64,000 nt of DNA from Lysobacteraceae bacterium. GTDB taxonomy: Bacteria; Pseudomonadota; Gammaproteobacteria; Xanthomonadales; Rhodanobacteraceae. The DNA lies in NCBI GenBank assembly GCA_004143945.1, contig SEHB01000006.1:142496-206495 (forward strand). Direction: 5' to 3'. The translations under genes and the position numbers were made by a program. The notes below the pieces were generated by a model that was not told where the DNA came from, did no database searches, and saw nothing but the letters and a program-made list of their open reading frames with translations. Of the stretch, positions 17,684 through 29,817 are shown piece after piece; position 1 is the first letter of the stretch; every line of letters starts with the position of its first letter.

Positions 17684-19588
17684 ATGATCCAGATCACGCT
17701 ACCCGACGGCAGCCGCCGCGAATTCGACCAGCCGGTGACGGTCGCCGAAGTCGCCGCGTCGATCGGCGCGGGCCTCGCGAAGGCGACCGTCGCCGGCCAG
17801 GTCGACGGCCGCCTCGTCGACGCGAGCGACCGCATCGACCACGACGCGACGCTGCGCATCATCACGCCGAAGGATCCCGAGGGCGTCGAGATCATCCGCC
17901 ACTCGTCGGCGCACCTGGTCGGCCACGCGGTCAAGCAGCTGTACCCGACCGCGAAGATGGTGATCGGGCCCGTGATCGAGGACGGCTTCTACTACGACAT
18001 CTGGTACGAGCGCCCGTTCACGCCCGACGACCTTGCCGCGATCGAGCAGCGCATGCGCGAGCTCATCGACAAGGACTACGACGTCGTCAAGAAGGTGACG
18101 CCGCGCGACGAAGTGATCGCGGTGTTCAAACAGCGCGGCGAGGACTACAAGCTGCGCCTCGTCGAGGACATGCCCGACGAAAAGGCGATGGGCCTGTATT
18201 ACCACGAGGAATACGTCGACATGTGCCGCGGTCCGCACGTGCCGAACACGCGCTTCCTCAAGGCGTTCAAGCTCACGCGCATCTCCGGCGCCTACTGGCG
18301 CGGCGATGCGAAGAACGAGCAGCTGCAGCGCATCTACGGCACCGCATGGGCCGACCGCAAGCAACTCGATGCGTGGATCCTGCGCATGGAGGAGGCCGAG
18401 AAGCGCGACCACCGCAAGCTCGGCAAGCAGCTCGACCTGTTCCACATGCAGGACGAGGCGCCCGGCCTCGTGTTCTGGCACGCGCGCGGCTGGTCGATCT
18501 GGCAGGTGGTCGAGCAGACCATGCGCCGCGTCTACGTCGAATCGGGCTACCAGGAGATCCGCTGCCCGCAGATTCTCGACAAGAGCCTGTGGGAACGGAC
18601 CGGCCACTGGCAGAACTACCGCGAGAACATGTTCACGACCTCGTCGGAGAACCGCGACTACGCGCTGAAGCCGATGAACTGCCCGGGCCACGTGCTCGTA
18701 TACAACCACGGCCTGCACAGTTACCGCGAATTGCCGATCCGCTACGGCGAGTTCGGCTCCTGCACGCGCAACGAGCCCTCCGGGGCGCTGCACGGCCTCA
18801 TGCGCGTGCGCGGCTTCGTGCAGGACGACGGCCACATCTTCTGCACCGAGGCGCAGATCGAGGGCGAGGTGGTCGCGTTCCATCGCCAGGCGATGGCGGT
18901 CTACGCCCACTTCGGCTTCGAGGAGATCGACCTCAAGATCGCGCTGCGCCCGGAGTCGCGCATCGGCTCGGACGAAACCTGGGACAAGGCCGAGGAGGCG
19001 CTGCGCGCGGCGCTGCGCGCGTGCGGGGTCGAATGGCAGGAGCTGCCGGGCGAGGGCGCGTTCTACGGCCCGAAGATCGAGTACCACATGAAGGACTCGA
19101 TCGGCCGTGCCTGGCAGGTCGGCACCATGCAGGTCGATTTCTCGATGCCCGGGCGCCTCGGGGCCGAATACGTCGGCGAGGATTCGGCCCGCCATACGCC
19201 GGTCATGCTGCACCGCGCGATCGTCGGCTCGATGGAGCGCTTCATCGGCATCCTGATCGAACACCACGCGGGCGCGTTCCCGGCCTGGCTGGCCCCGGTG
19301 CAGGCCGTGGTCATGAACATCACGGGCGCCCAGACCGATTTCGCGGCCGAGGTCGCGCAAGCCCTTGTGGCCAAAGGTTTCCGGGTCGAGGCCGATTTGC
19401 GCAACGAGAAAATCGGCTATAAAATCCGCGAACACACGTTGGACAAGGTCCCCTACCTGCTGGTCGTCGGCGACCGGGAACGGGAGGCGGGGGCCGTTGC
19501 CGTGCGTACGCGTGCGGGCGAGGACCTCGGATCGATGCCGATCGAAGCCTTCGCCGCGCGCCTGCAGTCCGAGAGCGCGCGGTCCTGA
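17684..19588 (+). CDS. thrS: Threonyl-tRNA synthetase
   Basis: The 634-residue class II synthetase charges tRNA-Thr. It has an N-terminal TGS domain (about 1-62) and an editing domain with [10 protein letters not shown]. The catalytic core contains MNCPGH (zinc Cys), motif 2 ([20 protein letters not shown]) and motif 3 near [15 protein letters not shown]-terminal anticodon-binding domain follows. Length matches E. coli ThrRS (642). It heads the conserved cluster thrS-infC-rpmI-rplT-pheS-pheT-ihfA; infC follows after 42 bp. Confidence 0.97.
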   Translation: MIQITLPDGSRREFDQPVTVAEVAASIGAGLAKATVAGQVDGRLVDASDRIDHDATLRIITPKDPEGVEIIRHSSAHLVGHAVKQLYPTAKMVIGPVIEDGFYYDIWYERPFTPDDLAAIEQRMRELIDKDYDVVKKVTPRDEVIAVFKQRGEDYKLRLVEDMPDEKAMGLYYHEEYVDMCRGPHVPNTRFLKAFKLTRISGAYWRGDAKNEQLQRIYGTAWADRKQLDAWILRMEEAEKRDHRKLGKQLDLFHMQDEAPGLVFWHARGWSIWQVVEQTMRRVYVESGYQEIRCPQILDKSLWERTGHWQNYRENMFTTSSENRDYALKPMNCPGHVLVYNHGLHSYRELPIRYGEFGSCTRNEPSGALHGLMRVRGFVQDDGHIFCTEAQIEGEVVAFHRQAMAVYAHFGFEEIDLKIALRPESRIGSDETWDKAEEALRAALRACGVEWQELPGEGAFYGPKIEYHMKDSIGRAWQVGTMQVDFSMPGRLGAEYVGEDSARHTPVMLHRAIVGSMERFIGILIEHHAGAFPAWLAPVQAVVMNITGAQTDFAAEVAQALVAKGFRVEADLRNEKIGYKIREHTLDKVPYLLVVGDREREAGAVAVRTRAGEDLGSMPIEAFAARLQSESARS

Positions 19589-19630
19589 CGCCGCGTGCCC
19601 CGGGAATATTCCCCCTTGGAGGATTGACGT

Positions 19631-20155
19631 ATCGCCACCGACAGCAAGCCGAACCGCAGGAACCACGAAATCCGTGTTCCGCGAGTGCGCGTGATTGGCG
19701 CGGAAGGAGAACAGGTAGGCATCCTGTCCCGCGACGAGGCGCTTGCCATGGCCCAGGAAGCGGGCCTGGATCTGGTCGAGATCCAGCCGAACGGCGACCC
19801 GCCGGTCTGCCGCATCATGGATTTCGGCAAGTTCAAGTTCGATGCGCAGAAGAAGGCGCATGCGGCCAAGAAGAAGCAGAAGCAGGTCGAGATCAAGGAA
19901 CTGAAGTTCCGCCCGACCACCGACGTCGGCGACTACGCGATCAAGTTGCGCAACCTGCGCCGCTTCATCGAGGAAGGCGACAAGGTCAAGATCACGATCC
20001 GATTCCGCGGGCGCGAGATGGCGCACCAGGAACTGGGTCGCGCGATGGTCGACAAGATCGTCGCGGACATCGCCGAGGAAGCGGTGATCGAGCAATACCC
20101 GCGCATGGAAGGGCGACTGATGGTGATGATGGTCGCACCGAAGAAGAAGATCTGA
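19631..20155 (+). CDS. infC: Translation initiation factor IF-3, with ATC start codon
   Basis: The frame aligns with IF-3 from [20 protein letters not shown] onward, but there is no ATG, GTG or TTG before conserved sequence. An in-frame TGA lies at 19625. The only sensible start is ATC at 19631, 8 bp after a strong GGAGG (19617-19622). This gives 174 residues, close to the 180 of E. coli. E. coli infC starts with AUU, and IF-3 represses its own translation by rejecting such codons; the same autoregulation is expected here. N- and C-domains are intact ([22 protein letters not shown]). Confidence 0.93.
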   Translation: MATDSKPNRRNHEIRVPRVRVIGAEGEQVGILSRDEALAMAQEAGLDLVEIQPNGDPPVCRIMDFGKFKFDAQKKAHAAKKKQKQVEIKELKFRPTTDVGDYAIKLRNLRRFIEEGDKVKITIRFRGREMAHQELGRAMVDKIVADIAEEAVIEQYPRMEGRLMVMMVAPKKKI

Positions 20156-20358
20156 CACGCAGGACCCGCGCGGCCCGCCCACCAGGGCGAAACCGCGCGG
20201 CGCGATACGCTCCCCGCCGGCGACGGCGAGGGGACGGTGATGAGCAAAGCAGGAGCCGGTCCGCGATGCGGGCCCTACAAGCCGGAACGAGCAGGACGGA
20301 AAGCGTGGGTTCGCCCACCGCTCGCGCCAGTATCGAAAACCACCGAAGGAGTTGGGTC

Positions 20359-20556
20359 ATGCCCAAGATGAAGACCAATCGGGCCGCCGCGAAGCGGTTC
20401 CGCAAGACCGCGTCCGGCAAGTTCAAGTGCGGCCACGCGTTCAAGAGCCACATCCTCACGAAGAAGGCCACCAAGCGCAAGCGCGGCCTGCGTGCGACCA
20501 ACCACGTGCGGAAGGAAGACGCCGGTCGCGTCGCCCGCATGCTGCCGTACATCTAA
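20359..20556 (+). CDS. rpmI: 50S ribosomal protein L35
   Basis: The 65-residue basic protein [20 protein letters not shown] is a textbook L35. GAAGGAG (20345-20351) precedes the ATG. The 203-bp space after infC is long and could hold the L20-dependent leader structure known to regulate rpmI-rplT in E. coli; I see GC-rich inverted segments but no clear pseudoknot. Confidence 0.97.
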   Translation: MPKMKTNRAAAKRFRKTASGKFKCGHAFKSHILTKKATKRKRGLRATNHVRKEDAGRVARMLPYI

Positions 20557-20568
20557 GGGGGGCGAGAC

Positions 20569-20928
20569 ATGGCACGAGTCAAGCGTGGCGTCATCGCCCA
20601 CCGTCGTCACAAGAAGATCCTCGGCAAGGCCAAGGGTTACTACAACGCGCGCCGCAAGGTGTTCCGCGTCGCCAAGCAGGCGGTCACCAAGGCGCACCAG
20701 TACGCCTACATCGGCCGCAAGCAGAAGAAGCGCAACTTCCGCGCGCTCTGGATCGTCCGCATCAACGCGGGTGCGCGCCAGTTCGGCCTGTCCTACAGCC
20801 GCCTGATGAATGGCCTCAAGAAGGCCGGCATCACGCTCGACCGCAAGGTGCTCGCGGACATCGCCGTGCACGACATCAAGGCGTTCGGCGCGCTCGCGGA
20901 GAAGGCCAAGGCCAGTCTGGCTGCGTAG
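20569..20928 (+). CDS. rplT: 50S ribosomal protein L20
   Basis: The 119-residue L20 begins [19 protein letters not shown], with the typical basic N-terminal tail and the [21 protein letters not shown] core. It starts 12 bp after rpmI, with GGGGGGCGAG as ribosome site. In E. coli it binds 23S rRNA early in assembly and represses its own operon. Confidence 0.97.
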   Translation: MARVKRGVIAHRRHKKILGKAKGYYNARRKVFRVAKQAVTKAHQYAYIGRKQKKRNFRALWIVRINAGARQFGLSYSRLMNGLKKAGITLDRKVLADIAVHDIKAFGALAEKAKASLAA

Positions 20929-20992
20929 TCGTTCGAGCGTTCGTGCAGCGGGACCGCATCGGCCCTCAGCACGCAGCGAGCGTCGAGACACG

Positions 20993-21023
20993 CGGGGAGG
21001 AGGCCTGGCCTCCTCCCCGTTTT
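20993..21023 (+). terminator. Terminator/attenuator between rplT and pheS
   Basis: A 12-bp perfect stem, CGGGGAGGAGGC (20993-21004) with GCCTCCTCCCCG (21008-21019), has a 3-nt loop and TTTT. It lies 31 bp before pheS, the position of the pheST attenuator in E. coli. No short Phe-rich leader peptide was found in 20929-20992. Confidence 0.75.
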
Positions 21024-21050
21024 CGTTTGCGCAACACCCTGGTGGAATAG

Positions 21051-22046
<996 letters not shown>

Positions 22047-22203
22047 CGGGCGGGGAATCGGGAATTGGGGAATAGGGAATGGCAACAGCAAGAGCTGCAA
22101 TCACGGTCTTCGCGTCGCCGACAGCCCCGTTGACCTCCACCCCGCGCATGTCGAGCCTCGTCTTGAACCATTCCCGATTCCCCATTCCCGATTCCCTGAC
22201 CAA
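22047..22203. repeat. GGGAAT/ATTCCC long inverted-repeat element, copy 1 (pheS-pheT)
   Basis: The left arm (22048-22081) is a run of GGGGAATCGGGAATTGGGGAA type. The right arm (22169-22198) is its inverted counterpart ending in GATTCCC. About 85 bp lies between the arms. The element begins right after the pheS stop and ends 5 bp before the pheT ATG. Confidence 0.85.
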
Positions 22204-24576
22204 ATGAAATTCTCCGAGAACTGGCTGCGCTCCCGTGTTCCGCTCGACGTCGACCACGACGTGCTGTGCGAGCGTTTCGACATGATCGGCCACGAGGTCG
22301 AAGGGGTCGAACGCATCGGTGGCGCGCTCGACGGCATCGTCGTCGCGCAGATCGTGTCGTGCGCGCCGCATCCGCAGGCCGATCGCCTGCAGGTGTGCGA
22401 AGTCGACGCGGGCAGCGAGCGGCTGCAGATCGTCTGCGGCGCACCGAATGCGCGCGCAGGACTCAAGGCGCCGCTTGCGCGAATCGGCGCGAAGGTCGGC
22501 GAACTCGTGATCAAGGCCGCGAAGCTGCGTGGCGTCGAGTCGGCGGGGATGCTGTGCTCGGCGAAGGAGCTCGGAATCGATGCGGACGCGTCGGGCCTGC
22601 TCGAACTTCCGGCGGATGCGCCGGTGGGGGAGCCGCTCGGGCCGTATCTCGGCTTGCCCGACAACGTGATCGATCTCGGCCTCACGCCGAACCGCGCCGA
22701 TTGCCTCGCGCTCGAAGGCATCGCGAACGATGTCGCGGCTGCATTCGACGTGCCGTACCTGCCGCTCGTGATCGAGCCGGTCGCGCCGCAATCCGCGCGC
22801 AGCGTCGAGGTCGCGCTCGAGGCGACGCCCGACTGCCCGCGTTACTGCGGGCGCTGGATCGGCGGCATCGACGCGACCGCGGCGACGCCCGCGTGGATGC
22901 GCGAGCGCCTGCGCCACAGCGGCATGCGGCCGATCAGCCTGCTCGTCGACGTGACCAACTACGTGATGCTCGAACTCGGCCAGCCGCTGCACGCGTTCGA
23001 TGCGGATCGGCTGCAGGGGCCGATCGGCGTCCGACGCGCGCGCGCGGGCGAATCGCTGCGGCTGCTCGACGAGCGCGAGGTCGCGCTCGACGACGCGTTC
23101 CTCGTCGTCACCGATGCCGACCGGCCGGTTGCGCTCGCGGGCCTCATGGGAGGCCGGGACACGCGCATCGGCGACACCACGCGCAACGTGTTCCTCGAAG
23201 CCGCGCATTTCTCGCCCTCCGCGCTCGCCGGCCGCGCGCGCCGACTCGGCATGCACACCGATGCCGCGCATCGCTTCGAGCGCGGCGTCGACCCGGAGCT
23301 GCCGCGCCTCGCGCTCGAACGTGCGACGCGCCTGATCCTCGACGCCGCGGGCGGCGAGCCCGGCGTGCTCGTCGAAGCCGCGTCGGTGCCGCACCTGCCG
23401 GTACCCGCGCCGGTGCGGCTGCGCCGCGCGCGCATCCTGCGCGTGCTCGGCATCGAAGTCCCCGATGCCGAGGTCGAGCGCATCCTCGAGGCGCTCGGCA
23501 TGCGCCCGCAGCGCATCGCGGATGGCTGGATCGCGACGCCGCCGAGCCGACGCTTCGACATCGCGATCGAGGAAGACCTGATCGAGGAAGTCGCGCGCAT
23601 CCACGGCTACGAGCGGATCCCCGACCGCGCGCCATCGGGCGAACTCGCGGGGCCGTCGCTGCGCGAGGACCGCGTCGAGCAGCGCGCCTGGCGCGAACAG
23701 CTCGCGGCACGCGGCTACCTCGAGGCGATCACGTTCGCGTTCGTCGCGCGCGAGCAGCTCACGACCTGGGGACTGGCCGAACGCGCGATCGAACTCGCCA
23801 ATCCGCTCTCGGCCGAGCTGTCGGTGATGCGCACGAGCCTGCTGCCCGGGCTGGTGGCCGCGCTCGGCGCCAATCGCAGCCGCCAGCAGGCGCGCGTGCG
23901 CCTGTTCGAACTCGGTCGCGCCTACCACGAGGGTGCGGACGCGCCCGTGGAGACCGACCGCATCGCGGGCGTCGCCTGCGGCGCCGCGATCACCGAACAA
24001 TGGGGCACGCAGGCGCGTGCGCTCGACTACTTCGACCTCAAGGGCGACGTCGAGTCGCTGCTCGCGTTGACCGCCGCGTCGCACGCGTTCGCGTTCCGGC
24101 CGGCCACCGCGGCGTGGCTGCACCCGGGGCAATCGGCCGACATCGTGCGCGGCGAGCGCGTGGTCGGCTCGCTCGGCGCCGTGCATCCGAACCTGCTCGC
24201 GCGGCTCGGGCTCGACGAGGACGTGTTCGTGTTCGAGCTCGATCTCGACGGAATCGGGGCGCGCGACGTACCGCGCGCCGAGGGCGTTTCGCGCTATCCG
24301 TCGGTTCGCCGCGACCTGTCGTTCGAGTTGCCCGAAGAGGTGCCCTATGCGGCAGTGGAAGCCGCGATTCGTGACGCGGTTGGCGAAACGCTCGCAGGGC
24401 TCGTGCTGTTCGACCGCTACGCCGGAGCAAACCTCGGTTCAGGAATCAAAAGTCTCGCTATTGGCTTGATTTTGCAGGACCGTTACCGCACCCTTACGGA
24501 CCAGGACGCAGACCGATCGGTCGCACTCGCGGTCTCTGCCCTGGAATCCGGTTGCAAAGCGAAGCTGCGAGGGTAG
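22204..24576 (+). CDS. pheT: Phenylalanyl-tRNA synthetase beta subunit
   Basis: The 790-residue beta subunit starts [14 protein letters not shown]. It contains a tRNA-binding OB domain (about 40-150), B3/4 editing and B5 domains, the inactive core-like region, and a C-terminal FDX-ACB domain ([17 protein letters not shown]). No Shine-Dalgarno sequence precedes the ATG, because the space is filled by the ATTCCC arm of the repeat. Translation may depend on the hairpin or on coupling. ihfA starts 1 bp after the stop. Confidence 0.96.
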   Translation: MKFSENWLRSRVPLDVDHDVLCERFDMIGHEVEGVERIGGALDGIVVAQIVSCAPHPQADRLQVCEVDAGSERLQIVCGAPNARAGLKAPLARIGAKVGELVIKAAKLRGVESAGMLCSAKELGIDADASGLLELPADAPVGEPLGPYLGLPDNVIDLGLTPNRADCLALEGIANDVAAAFDVPYLPLVIEPVAPQSARSVEVALEATPDCPRYCGRWIGGIDATAATPAWMRERLRHSGMRPISLLVDVTNYVMLELGQPLHAFDADRLQGPIGVRRARAGESLRLLDEREVALDDAFLVVTDADRPVALAGLMGGRDTRIGDTTRNVFLEAAHFSPSALAGRARRLGMHTDAAHRFERGVDPELPRLALERATRLILDAAGGEPGVLVEAASVPHLPVPAPVRLRRARILRVLGIEVPDAEVERILEALGMRPQRIADGWIATPPSRRFDIAIEEDLIEEVARIHGYERIPDRAPSGELAGPSLREDRVEQRAWREQLAARGYLEAITFAFVAREQLTTWGLAERAIELANPLSAELSVMRTSLLPGLVAALGANRSRQQARVRLFELGRAYHEGADAPVETDRIAGVACGAAITEQWGTQARALDYFDLKGDVESLLALTAASHAFAFRPATAAWLHPGQSADIVRGERVVGSLGAVHPNLLARLGLDEDVFVFELDLDGIGARDVPRAEGVSRYPSVRRDLSFELPEEVPYAAVEAAIRDAVGETLAGLVLFDRYAGANLGSGIKSLAIGLILQDRYRTLTDQDADRSVALAVSALESGCKAKLRG

Positions 24577-24577
24577 G

Positions 24578-24880
24578 ATGGCGCTTACGAAGGCGGAGAT
24601 GGCGGAGCGTCTGTTCCTGGACGTCGGCCTGAACAAGCGCGAAGCCAAGGAATTCGTCGACGCGTTCTTCGAAGTCGTTCGCGATGCACTTGAAAAAGGG
24701 GAGCAGGTGAAGCTGTCGGGTTTCGGCAATTTCGACTTGCGTTTCAAGAACCAGCGTCCAGGGCGCAACCCCAAGACCGGCGTCGAGATTCCGATCTCGG
24801 CCAGGCGGGTGGTCACGTTCCGTCCCGGGCAAAAACTGAAGGTCCGGGTCGAAGCCTATGCTGGATCAGGGCAGCAATAG
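24578..24880 (+). CDS. ihfA: Integration host factor alpha subunit
   Basis: The 100-residue DNA-bending protein [20 protein letters not shown] carries the HU/IHF signature [22 protein letters not shown] and the intercalating Pro in the arm. It forms a heterodimer with IhfB, which is not in this window. Its position directly after pheT is conserved in gammaproteobacteria. The 3' end overlaps the following MerR gene by 23 bp. Confidence 0.96.
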   Translation: MALTKAEMAERLFLDVGLNKREAKEFVDAFFEVVRDALEKGEQVKLSGFGNFDLRFKNQRPGRNPKTGVEIPISARRVVTFRPGQKLKVRVEAYAGSGQQ

Positions 24881-25214
24881 CGAACTGCCGGTCATCCCGG
24901 CCAAGCGCTATTTCACGATTGGCGAGGTCAGCGAGCTCTGCGGCGTGAAGCCGCACGTGCTGCGCTACTGGGAGCAGGAGTTCCCGAACCTCAAGCCCGT
25001 GAAGCGTCGCGGCAATCGCCGGTATTACCAGCGCCATGACGTGCTGATGATCCGGCAGATCCGCTCGCTCCTGTACGACCAGGGCTTCACGATCACGGGT
25101 GCGCGCCAGCGCCTCGAAGGCACCCAGGCGCGCGCCGAGTCGACGATCTCCAACCAGATCGTGCGCCAGGTGCGGCAGGAACTCGAGGAAGTGCTGCAGA
25201 TCCTGCGCCGTTAG
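24858..25214 (+). CDS. MerR-family transcriptional regulator
   Basis: The 118-residue protein has an N-terminal winged-helix MerR domain ([27 protein letters not shown]) and a short C-terminal coiled coil. It lacks the Cys residues of metal sensors. This small MerR protein is regularly found behind ihfA in gammaproteobacteria; its target is not established from the sequence. It is translated with a 23-bp overlap with ihfA. Confidence 0.88.
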   Translation: MLDQGSNSELPVIPAKRYFTIGEVSELCGVKPHVLRYWEQEFPNLKPVKRRGNRRYYQRHDVLMIRQIRSLLYDQGFTITGARQRLEGTQARAESTISNQIVRQVRQELEEVLQILRR

Positions 25215-25219
25215 CTCTT

Positions 25220-25265
25220 GCGATCGTCCCTGATCGCCTGAGCAGCAACAGCCATCCATGGCCGC
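25220..25265. repeat. Two-hairpin element, second copy (upstream of tRNA-Pro)
   Basis: Hairpin 1 is GCGATC-GTCCCT-GATCGC (25220-25237). Hairpin 2 is GCCAT-CC-ATGGC (25251-25262). The loop GTCCCT is identical to the copy at 17381, while the stem base pairs differ in a compensatory way. Confidence 0.55.
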
Positions 25266-25317
25266 ACGCTTCAAGGGTCTGCTAAAATCGCGGACCAGCC
25301 GAATCACTGCAACATGT

Positions 25318-26489
<1,172 letters not shown>

Positions 26490-26573
26490 GCGCGCGCGGG
26501 GGCGCGCGCGCGAGGGGGCACATCCATGTGCCGGGTGCCGCGGAACGCGTCCGCGGCGGTCCTGGTGGTGCGA

Positions 26574-26963
26574 TCAGTCCGCGCGCGCGAGTTCGTCCTC
26601 GCTCACGCATTCGTTCACGAACGTCTTGCGCTCGTCGCCCTTGAGGCCCTGCGACTTGGCTTCGGCACTGCAGGCCTTGCGCTTGAGCTGCGCGGGGCTC
26701 GGCGTCGCCGCGGGCTTCGCGTCGCCGCGCGCAGCGAGCTCCTTCGTGCCGCCCTTGAGGCAGGTGCTCATGAATGCGCGGCGCTCGTCGCCCTTGAGGC
26801 CCTGCTCGCGCGCGTCGGCGTTGCAGTTCTTCATGCGCAGCTGCTGCCCCGTGAGCGGCTTGCCGGACTTGCCGGCCGCCTCGGCATTCTGCGCGAACGC
26901 ATTGCCGGCGCCGAACGCGATGGCGCAGGCGAACAGCAGCGACGTGATGGACGTGATCTGCAT
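26574..26963 (-). CDS. PsiF-repeat secreted protein
   Basis: This 129-residue exported protein has a signal peptide (residues 1-23, ending NAFA-QN). It carries two PsiF repeats of about 35 residues (MKNCNADAREQGLKGDERRA and RKACSAEAKSQGLKGDERKT), each with two conserved Cys, separated by an Ala/Pro linker. E. coli PsiF is phosphate-starvation-inducible; its function is unknown. GGGAGGAG lies upstream of the ATG at 26963. No Pho box was recognised. Confidence 0.88.
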   Translation of the reverse strand: MQITSITSLLFACAIAFGAGNAFAQNAEAAGKSGKPLTGQQLRMKNCNADAREQGLKGDERRAFMSTCLKGGTKELAARGDAKPAATPSPAQLKRKACSAEAKSQGLKGDERKTFVNECVSEDELARAD

Positions 26964-27117
26964 GTGACACTCCTCCCTGGATGGTTGAACCACGACCGTC
27001 CGGCCGTGGTGGGAGAAGTGTCCGCGCTGCGCCGCTCGCGCGGGAGAGGAAACCGTCGGCGCCGCGCGCGCGCCTCGCGCGCATCCGCGCCGAGGATTGC
27101 GGCGGCGCGGATGTAGG

Positions 27118-27156
27118 AAAAAACCGCGGGCTGGCGTGCCGGGCCGGCGCGCCGCG
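27118..27156 (-). terminator. Probable terminator of the aminotransferase gene
   Basis: On the reverse strand, CGCGGCGCGCCGG pairs imperfectly with a downstream CCGGCACGCC...CCGCGG segment, and a run of six T residues follows. It begins a few bases after the stop codon. Confidence 0.5.
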
Positions 27157-27159
27157 TGA

Positions 27160-28665
27160 TCAGGCGGCTGCGCGCTTGCCCTCGACCTTGCGCGGTCCCT
27201 CGACGAGCGCGCGACGCACGCCTTCGACGACGAGCTCGATCTCCGCGTCGCCGATCGCGAAATGCGGCGTGAAGCGCAGCGAGTTGGCGCCGCCGTGGAT
27301 CACGCCGTAGCCGTTCTCGCGCATCCACTCCTCGGTGCTGCCTTCGCCGTAGCACTTGAACTCGGGCGAAAGCTCGCACGAGAACAGCAGGCCCGTGCCC
27401 TGCACCTTCGTGATGTAGCCCGGCAGCTCGGTCGCGAGCCTGCCGAGCCTGGCGACGAATTCGCGCCCGCGCGCGCGGATGTTCTCGCGCAGTTCGGGCG
27501 TGAGCCCCGCGAGCACCGCGCAGCCGACGTCGAGGCCGCGCGGATTGGCGGTCATCGTGTTGCCGTAGATGCCCTTGCGGTAGAGCGCGGCTGCGCGCGC
27601 CGACAGCGCGAGTACCGACAGCGGGTACTGACCCGCGTTGAGCGCCTTCGAATAGGTTTCCATGTCCGGTGCGTCGAACGCCTCGAAGCCCGGATAGTCG
27701 ACGAACGACAGCACGCCATGCGCGCGCAGGCCGGCCTGGATCGAATCGACGAGCAGCAGGCTGCCGTGCGCGGCGGTGAGTTCGCGCGCGGCCGCGTAGA
27801 ACTCGGGCGTCACGCCGCGGCCGGGATCGCCTTCGCCCATCACGGGTTCGATGAACACCGCCTCGATGAACCAGCCGTTGCGGTCGGCATCCGCGAAGGC
27901 CTGGCGCAGCTGCTCGACGCTGTAGGGCTCGACCGTCAGCACGCTGGTCTCGCCGCGATAGCTCGCGAGATGCGTGTCGTAGGCCTTGCGCGAGGAGTCC
28001 GAATACAGCGCGGGGCGCTCGGTGCGGCCGTGGAACGCACCCTTCACCGCAAGGCGCTTGATCGTGCGACCGGCGTGGCGCGCGCCGGGATCGGTCATGA
28101 GCTTGGCATTGACGTCGATGATGCGCGAGGCGAGCGTGACCGACTCGGAGCCCGAGTTGAGGCACATGAAGCGCTCGTACGGGCAGCCGCCGCGCGTCTG
28201 GCCGATCTCCTTGCGCAGCGCCTTGCCGAACTTCAGCTGCGAGAGGTTCGGCGTCATCACGTTGGCCATCACCTGCGGACGGCCGAGCACCGCGAGGATC
28301 GCCTTCGGCGCATGGCCGGAGCCGAGCATGCCGTAGCCGCCTGCGTCGTACACGACCGCACCCTTGAGCGTGACCAGCCACGGACCGTGCGCGGCGAGCG
28401 CGACGTAGGGATTCACGCCGTCGTCGGAATAGAAATTCACGAAGTCGGCCTGCGCCTGGCGGATCTGCTCGGACTCGTCGAGATGCAGGAAGTCGGACAT
28501 GCACGAACGCAGCGCGAGGTGCGCCGCATACGCCTCGTCGATCGCTTCGGTGAGCGCGGGATCGCGCTCGAGGAAGTCGCTGATGACCGCATCCGGCAGC
28601 CCGCGCGTGCGTACCGCGCCGTCGAACTCGCGCATTTCCTTGAGCTTGGCCAGCATCGGGTTCAT
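27160..28665 (-). CDS. Class III (PLP-dependent) aminotransferase of unknown substrate
   Basis: The 501-residue enzyme has the class III fold: a phosphate-binding SGSES (171-175), AFHGRTERPALYSDSSR, the cofactor-ring Asp307 in LLLVDSIQAGLR, and Schiff-base Lys340 in ETYSKALNAGQYPLS. The active-site region departs from the usual DExQTG and GGGxPLGA sequences, so it is not a standard GABA, ornithine or diaminopimelate enzyme. The first 60 residues are an extra helical segment. The ATG at 28665 has GGAGG upstream. It stands alone, divergent from the ABC exporter. Lysine 6-aminotransferase is one possibility, but I cannot choose. Confidence 0.8.
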   Translation of the reverse strand: MNPMLAKLKEMREFDGAVRTRGLPDAVISDFLERDPALTEAIDEAYAAHLALRSCMSDFLHLDESEQIRQAQADFVNFYSDDGVNPYVALAAHGPWLVTLKGAVVYDAGGYGMLGSGHAPKAILAVLGRPQVMANVMTPNLSQLKFGKALRKEIGQTRGGCPYERFMCLNSGSESVTLASRIIDVNAKLMTDPGARHAGRTIKRLAVKGAFHGRTERPALYSDSSRKAYDTHLASYRGETSVLTVEPYSVEQLRQAFADADRNGWFIEAVFIEPVMGEGDPGRGVTPEFYAAARELTAAHGSLLLVDSIQAGLRAHGVLSFVDYPGFEAFDAPDMETYSKALNAGQYPLSVLALSARAAALYRKGIYGNTMTANPRGLDVGCAVLAGLTPELRENIRARGREFVARLGRLATELPGYITKVQGTGLLFSCELSPEFKCYGEGSTEEWMRENGYGVIHGGANSLRFTPHFAIGDAEIELVVEGVRRALVEGPRKVEGKRAAA

Positions 28666-28917
28666 CGAAACCTCCTCGCAAACGGCGCGTGCCCGCCCCG
28701 GGGCCGGTGCGGGCACGCGCGCATTACCTGTTGATTGGAATGGAAAAAAGCAGACAGTCAATGTACCACAAGGGGCGCGGCCCCGGTACCCCGCCCGGCA
28801 CCGGGGCGCTTCGCAGACGGCATGACAGCCGTCATGCCGCTTGCGTGATGCGCGATTCTGGGGCGCGCGCGGGCGCTCGCGCAGAATGGCCTCGTGCATC
28901 CGGACAGGAGTGGACCC

Positions 28918-29817
28918 ATGCAGGCAGCGACCACCGAACCCTGCGCCGAGCTCGAGCGCGTGGTGCGACGCCACGGCGCGACGATCGCGCTCGACGGCGT
29001 CAGTCTCGCCGTGCGCGCAGGCGAGGTGCTCGCGCTGCTCGGGGCGAACGGCGCGGGCAAGAGCACCGCGATCGCGTGCTGGCTCGGCCTGCTCGATCCG
29101 CACGCGGGCCATGCGCGCCTGTTCGGCCGATCGCCGCGCCTGCTGTCGGCGCGGCGCCTGACCGGCGTGATGCTGCAGGACGCGCAGTTGCCGTCGCCGC
29201 TGCGCGTGGGCGAACTGCTCGCGCACGCGCGCAGCTGCTACCCCGCGCCGCGCACCGAAGCAGAGTGCGTCGAACTGGCCGGTCTCGACGGTTTGATGAG
29301 GCGGCGCTACGGCGCACTCTCGGGCGGCCAGCAGCGCCGCGTGCAGTTCGCGCTCGCGCTGTGCGGTCGCCCACGCCTGATGTTCCTCGACGAACCCGGC
29401 TCGGGCCTCGACATCGAGGCGCGCGGCCTGCTCTGGCAGTCGATCCGCGCGATGGCCGGGGACGGCTGCGCGGTCGTCCTCACGACCCACGATCTCGGCG
29501 AGGCCGAGACGCTCGCGAGCCGCGTCGCCGTGCTCGCGCGAGGCCGCGTCGTCGCCGATGGCCAACGCGACGCGCTGCGTGCGCGCATCGCGGCCTGCAC
29601 GGTGCGCTGTCGCAGCACGCTCGATGCGACCGACGTCGCGACCTGGCCCGGCGTGCGCAGCGCGCGGCGCGAGGGCGACCGACTCGAGCTCGTCGTCGAT
29701 CCGGCCGAGCCGCTGGTGCGGCGCCTGCTGCACGAGGACGCGGATCTCGGCGAGCTCGAGGTGCTGCGCGCGGGGCTTGCAGACGTCTTCAGCGAGATCA
29801 CGAGGAGCGCCGCATGA
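28918..29817 (+). CDS. ABC-2 type exporter, ATP-binding protein
   Basis: The 299-residue cytosolic ATPase has Walker A GANGAGKS (42-49), the Q-loop (VMLQDAQLPS), the signature LSGGQQRR, Walker B LMFLDEP and the switch His in TTHDL. ATG 28918 is preceded by AGGAGT. It overlaps the permease gene by 4 bp (ATGA). With the permease and the DesK-like kinase it forms a typical operon in which the kinase pair senses membrane state and controls the exporter. Confidence 0.92.
   Translation: MQAATTEPCAELERVVRRHGATIALDGVSLAVRAGEVLALLGANGAGKSTAIACWLGLLDPHAGHARLFGRSPRLLSARRLTGVMLQDAQLPSPLRVGELLAHARSCYPAPRTEAECVELAGLDGLMRRRYGALSGGQQRRVQFALALCGRPRLMFLDEPGSGLDIEARGLLWQSIRAMAGDGCAVVLTTHDLGEAETLASRVAVLARGRVVADGQRDALRARIAACTVRCRSTLDATDVATWPGVRSARREGDRLELVVDPAEPLVRRLLHEDADLGELEVLRAGLADVFSEITRSAA

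Noticed and set aside
28666..28917. TTGACT-like -35 box for the aminotransferase on the reverse strand
   Set aside because: No acceptable -10 box at 16-18 bp spacing.
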